Of a stretch of 6,917 bases of DNA, positions 6,661-6,917 are shown in pieces; within the stretch, counting starts at the first letter, position 1, and every line of letters starts with the position of its first letter. Source of the DNA: JBCBKZ01 sp039026975 (GTDB lineage: Bacteria > Bacteroidota > Bacteroidia > J057). The stretch covers positions 1 to 6,917 of the forward strand of contig JBCCLI010000359.1 of assembly GCA_039026975.1 (NCBI GenBank). Reading direction: 5' to 3'. Below the pieces are notes generated by a model. That model ran no database searches and was not told where the DNA came from. It saw only the letters and a program-made list of their open reading frames with translations. The position numbers and the translations under genes were made by a program.

Positions 6661-6685
6661 ATATCTATTTTTGTTTAGAGTGGTG

Positions 6686-6717
6686 CAAATCTAATATAAA
6701 TCCCCGCAATTCCACAA
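6686..6717 (-). promoter_or_regulatory. Bacteroidota-type promoter of tRNA-Phe
   Basis: On the minus strand an exact -7 box TAGATTTG (6693-6686) is preceded by TTG (6717-6715) with a 21-bp gap, matching the Bacteroidota primary sigma pattern (TTTG/TTG and TAnnTTTG). The predicted transcription start near 6680 gives a leader of about 20 nt before the tRNA. Confidence 0.65.
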
Positions 6718-6849
6718 GCTTTCTTTTCATTTTCATGCCCTAAGCTGCGGAACGGCGGAGATGACTACTACCACATAAACACTATTACTCTTACATGACC
6801 TAAAAAAGAGAATTGGCGCCAAAAAAGTCATAAAAATACTATGCACGCA
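6718..6849. other. Non-coding spacer between divergent promoters
   Basis: No credible coding frame is seen. The stretch contains one GC-rich palindrome in an A-rich setting, TTGGCGCCAA at 6813-6822, and becomes very AT-rich to the right. It separates the leftward tRNA-Phe promoter from a rightward promoter at 6850-6880, so it is a divergent intergenic region whose right-hand gene is outside the window. Confidence 0.5.
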
Positions 6850-6880
6850 TTGCATTTAGTATGCATGCATACTATATTTG
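6850..6880 (+). promoter_or_regulatory. Plus-strand Bacteroidota-type promoter reading out of the window
   Basis: TTG (6850-6852), a 20-bp gap, then an exact TATATTTG box (6873-6880) match the TTG-N19-21-TAnnTTTG pattern. Transcription would begin near 6887-6890 and run off the right edge. The 18-bp palindrome at 6857-6874 fills the spacer and overlaps the first two bases of the -7 box, as expected for a repressor site. Confidence 0.5.
6857..6874. promoter_or_regulatory. Perfect 18-bp palindrome, candidate operator
   Basis: TAGTATGCATGCATACTA is fully self-complementary. To its left, ACTATGCA (6838-6845) and TGCATTTAGT (6851-6860) form an imperfect, partly overlapping second copy of the same half-site. 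To its right lies TATACGTATA (6885-6894). The position inside a promoter spacer suggests binding by a dimeric regulator, likely the product or controller of the gene beyond the window. Confidence 0.5.
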
Positions 6881-6917
6881 TTTATATACGTATACTGTAT
6901 AGACGCTGTATATCTCG

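Overview
The window looks like chromosomal DNA of a Bacteroidota bacterium (Cytophagia/Flavobacteriia-like). The evidence is a long PKD-repeat protein ending in a type IX secretion (T9SS) sorting domain, two sites matching the Bacteroidota promoter pattern TTG-N20/21-TAnnTTTG, and no clear Shine-Dalgarno sequences before the genes.

Layout. Positions 2-3175 (+) hold the 3' part of a very large secreted or surface protein: at least nine PKD repeats, two carboxypeptidase-regulatory-like beta domains and a C-terminal T9SS signal. A strong bidirectional hairpin terminator (3181-3218) separates it from a convergent minus-strand operon of three genes read from 6430 down to 3330. In order these are: (1) a 401-aa protein with an N-terminal nucleoside 2-deoxyribosyltransferase/TIR-like Rossmannoid domain and an unrecognised C-terminal domain; (2) a 494-aa stand-alone PEP-utilising protein with a phosphohistidine-swivel-like segment and a PEP-binding TIM barrel; (3) a 135-aa protein with three predicted membrane segments. 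Genes 1 and 2 overlap by 23 nt, and genes 2 and 3 are 25 nt apart. Upstream of the operon come a hairpin terminator, tRNA-Phe(GAA) on the minus strand with a good promoter, and then an AT-rich regulatory stretch. That stretch has a perfect 18-bp palindrome inside a plus-strand promoter that reads out of the window.

Interpretation. The operon is the unusual part. It is clearly more AT-rich than the PKD gene and lies on the 3' side of a tRNA gene, as accessory islands often do. It joins a nucleotide-processing-type domain, a PEP-binding enzyme with an altered active site, and a small membrane protein. My inference is an undescribed nucleotide- or PEP-centred signalling or defence cassette: a soluble base/nucleotide-handling protein, a PEP-sensing or phosphotransfer partner, and a membrane component. 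The sequence alone does not prove a defence role. No integrase, transposase, CRISPR array or att repeat was seen.
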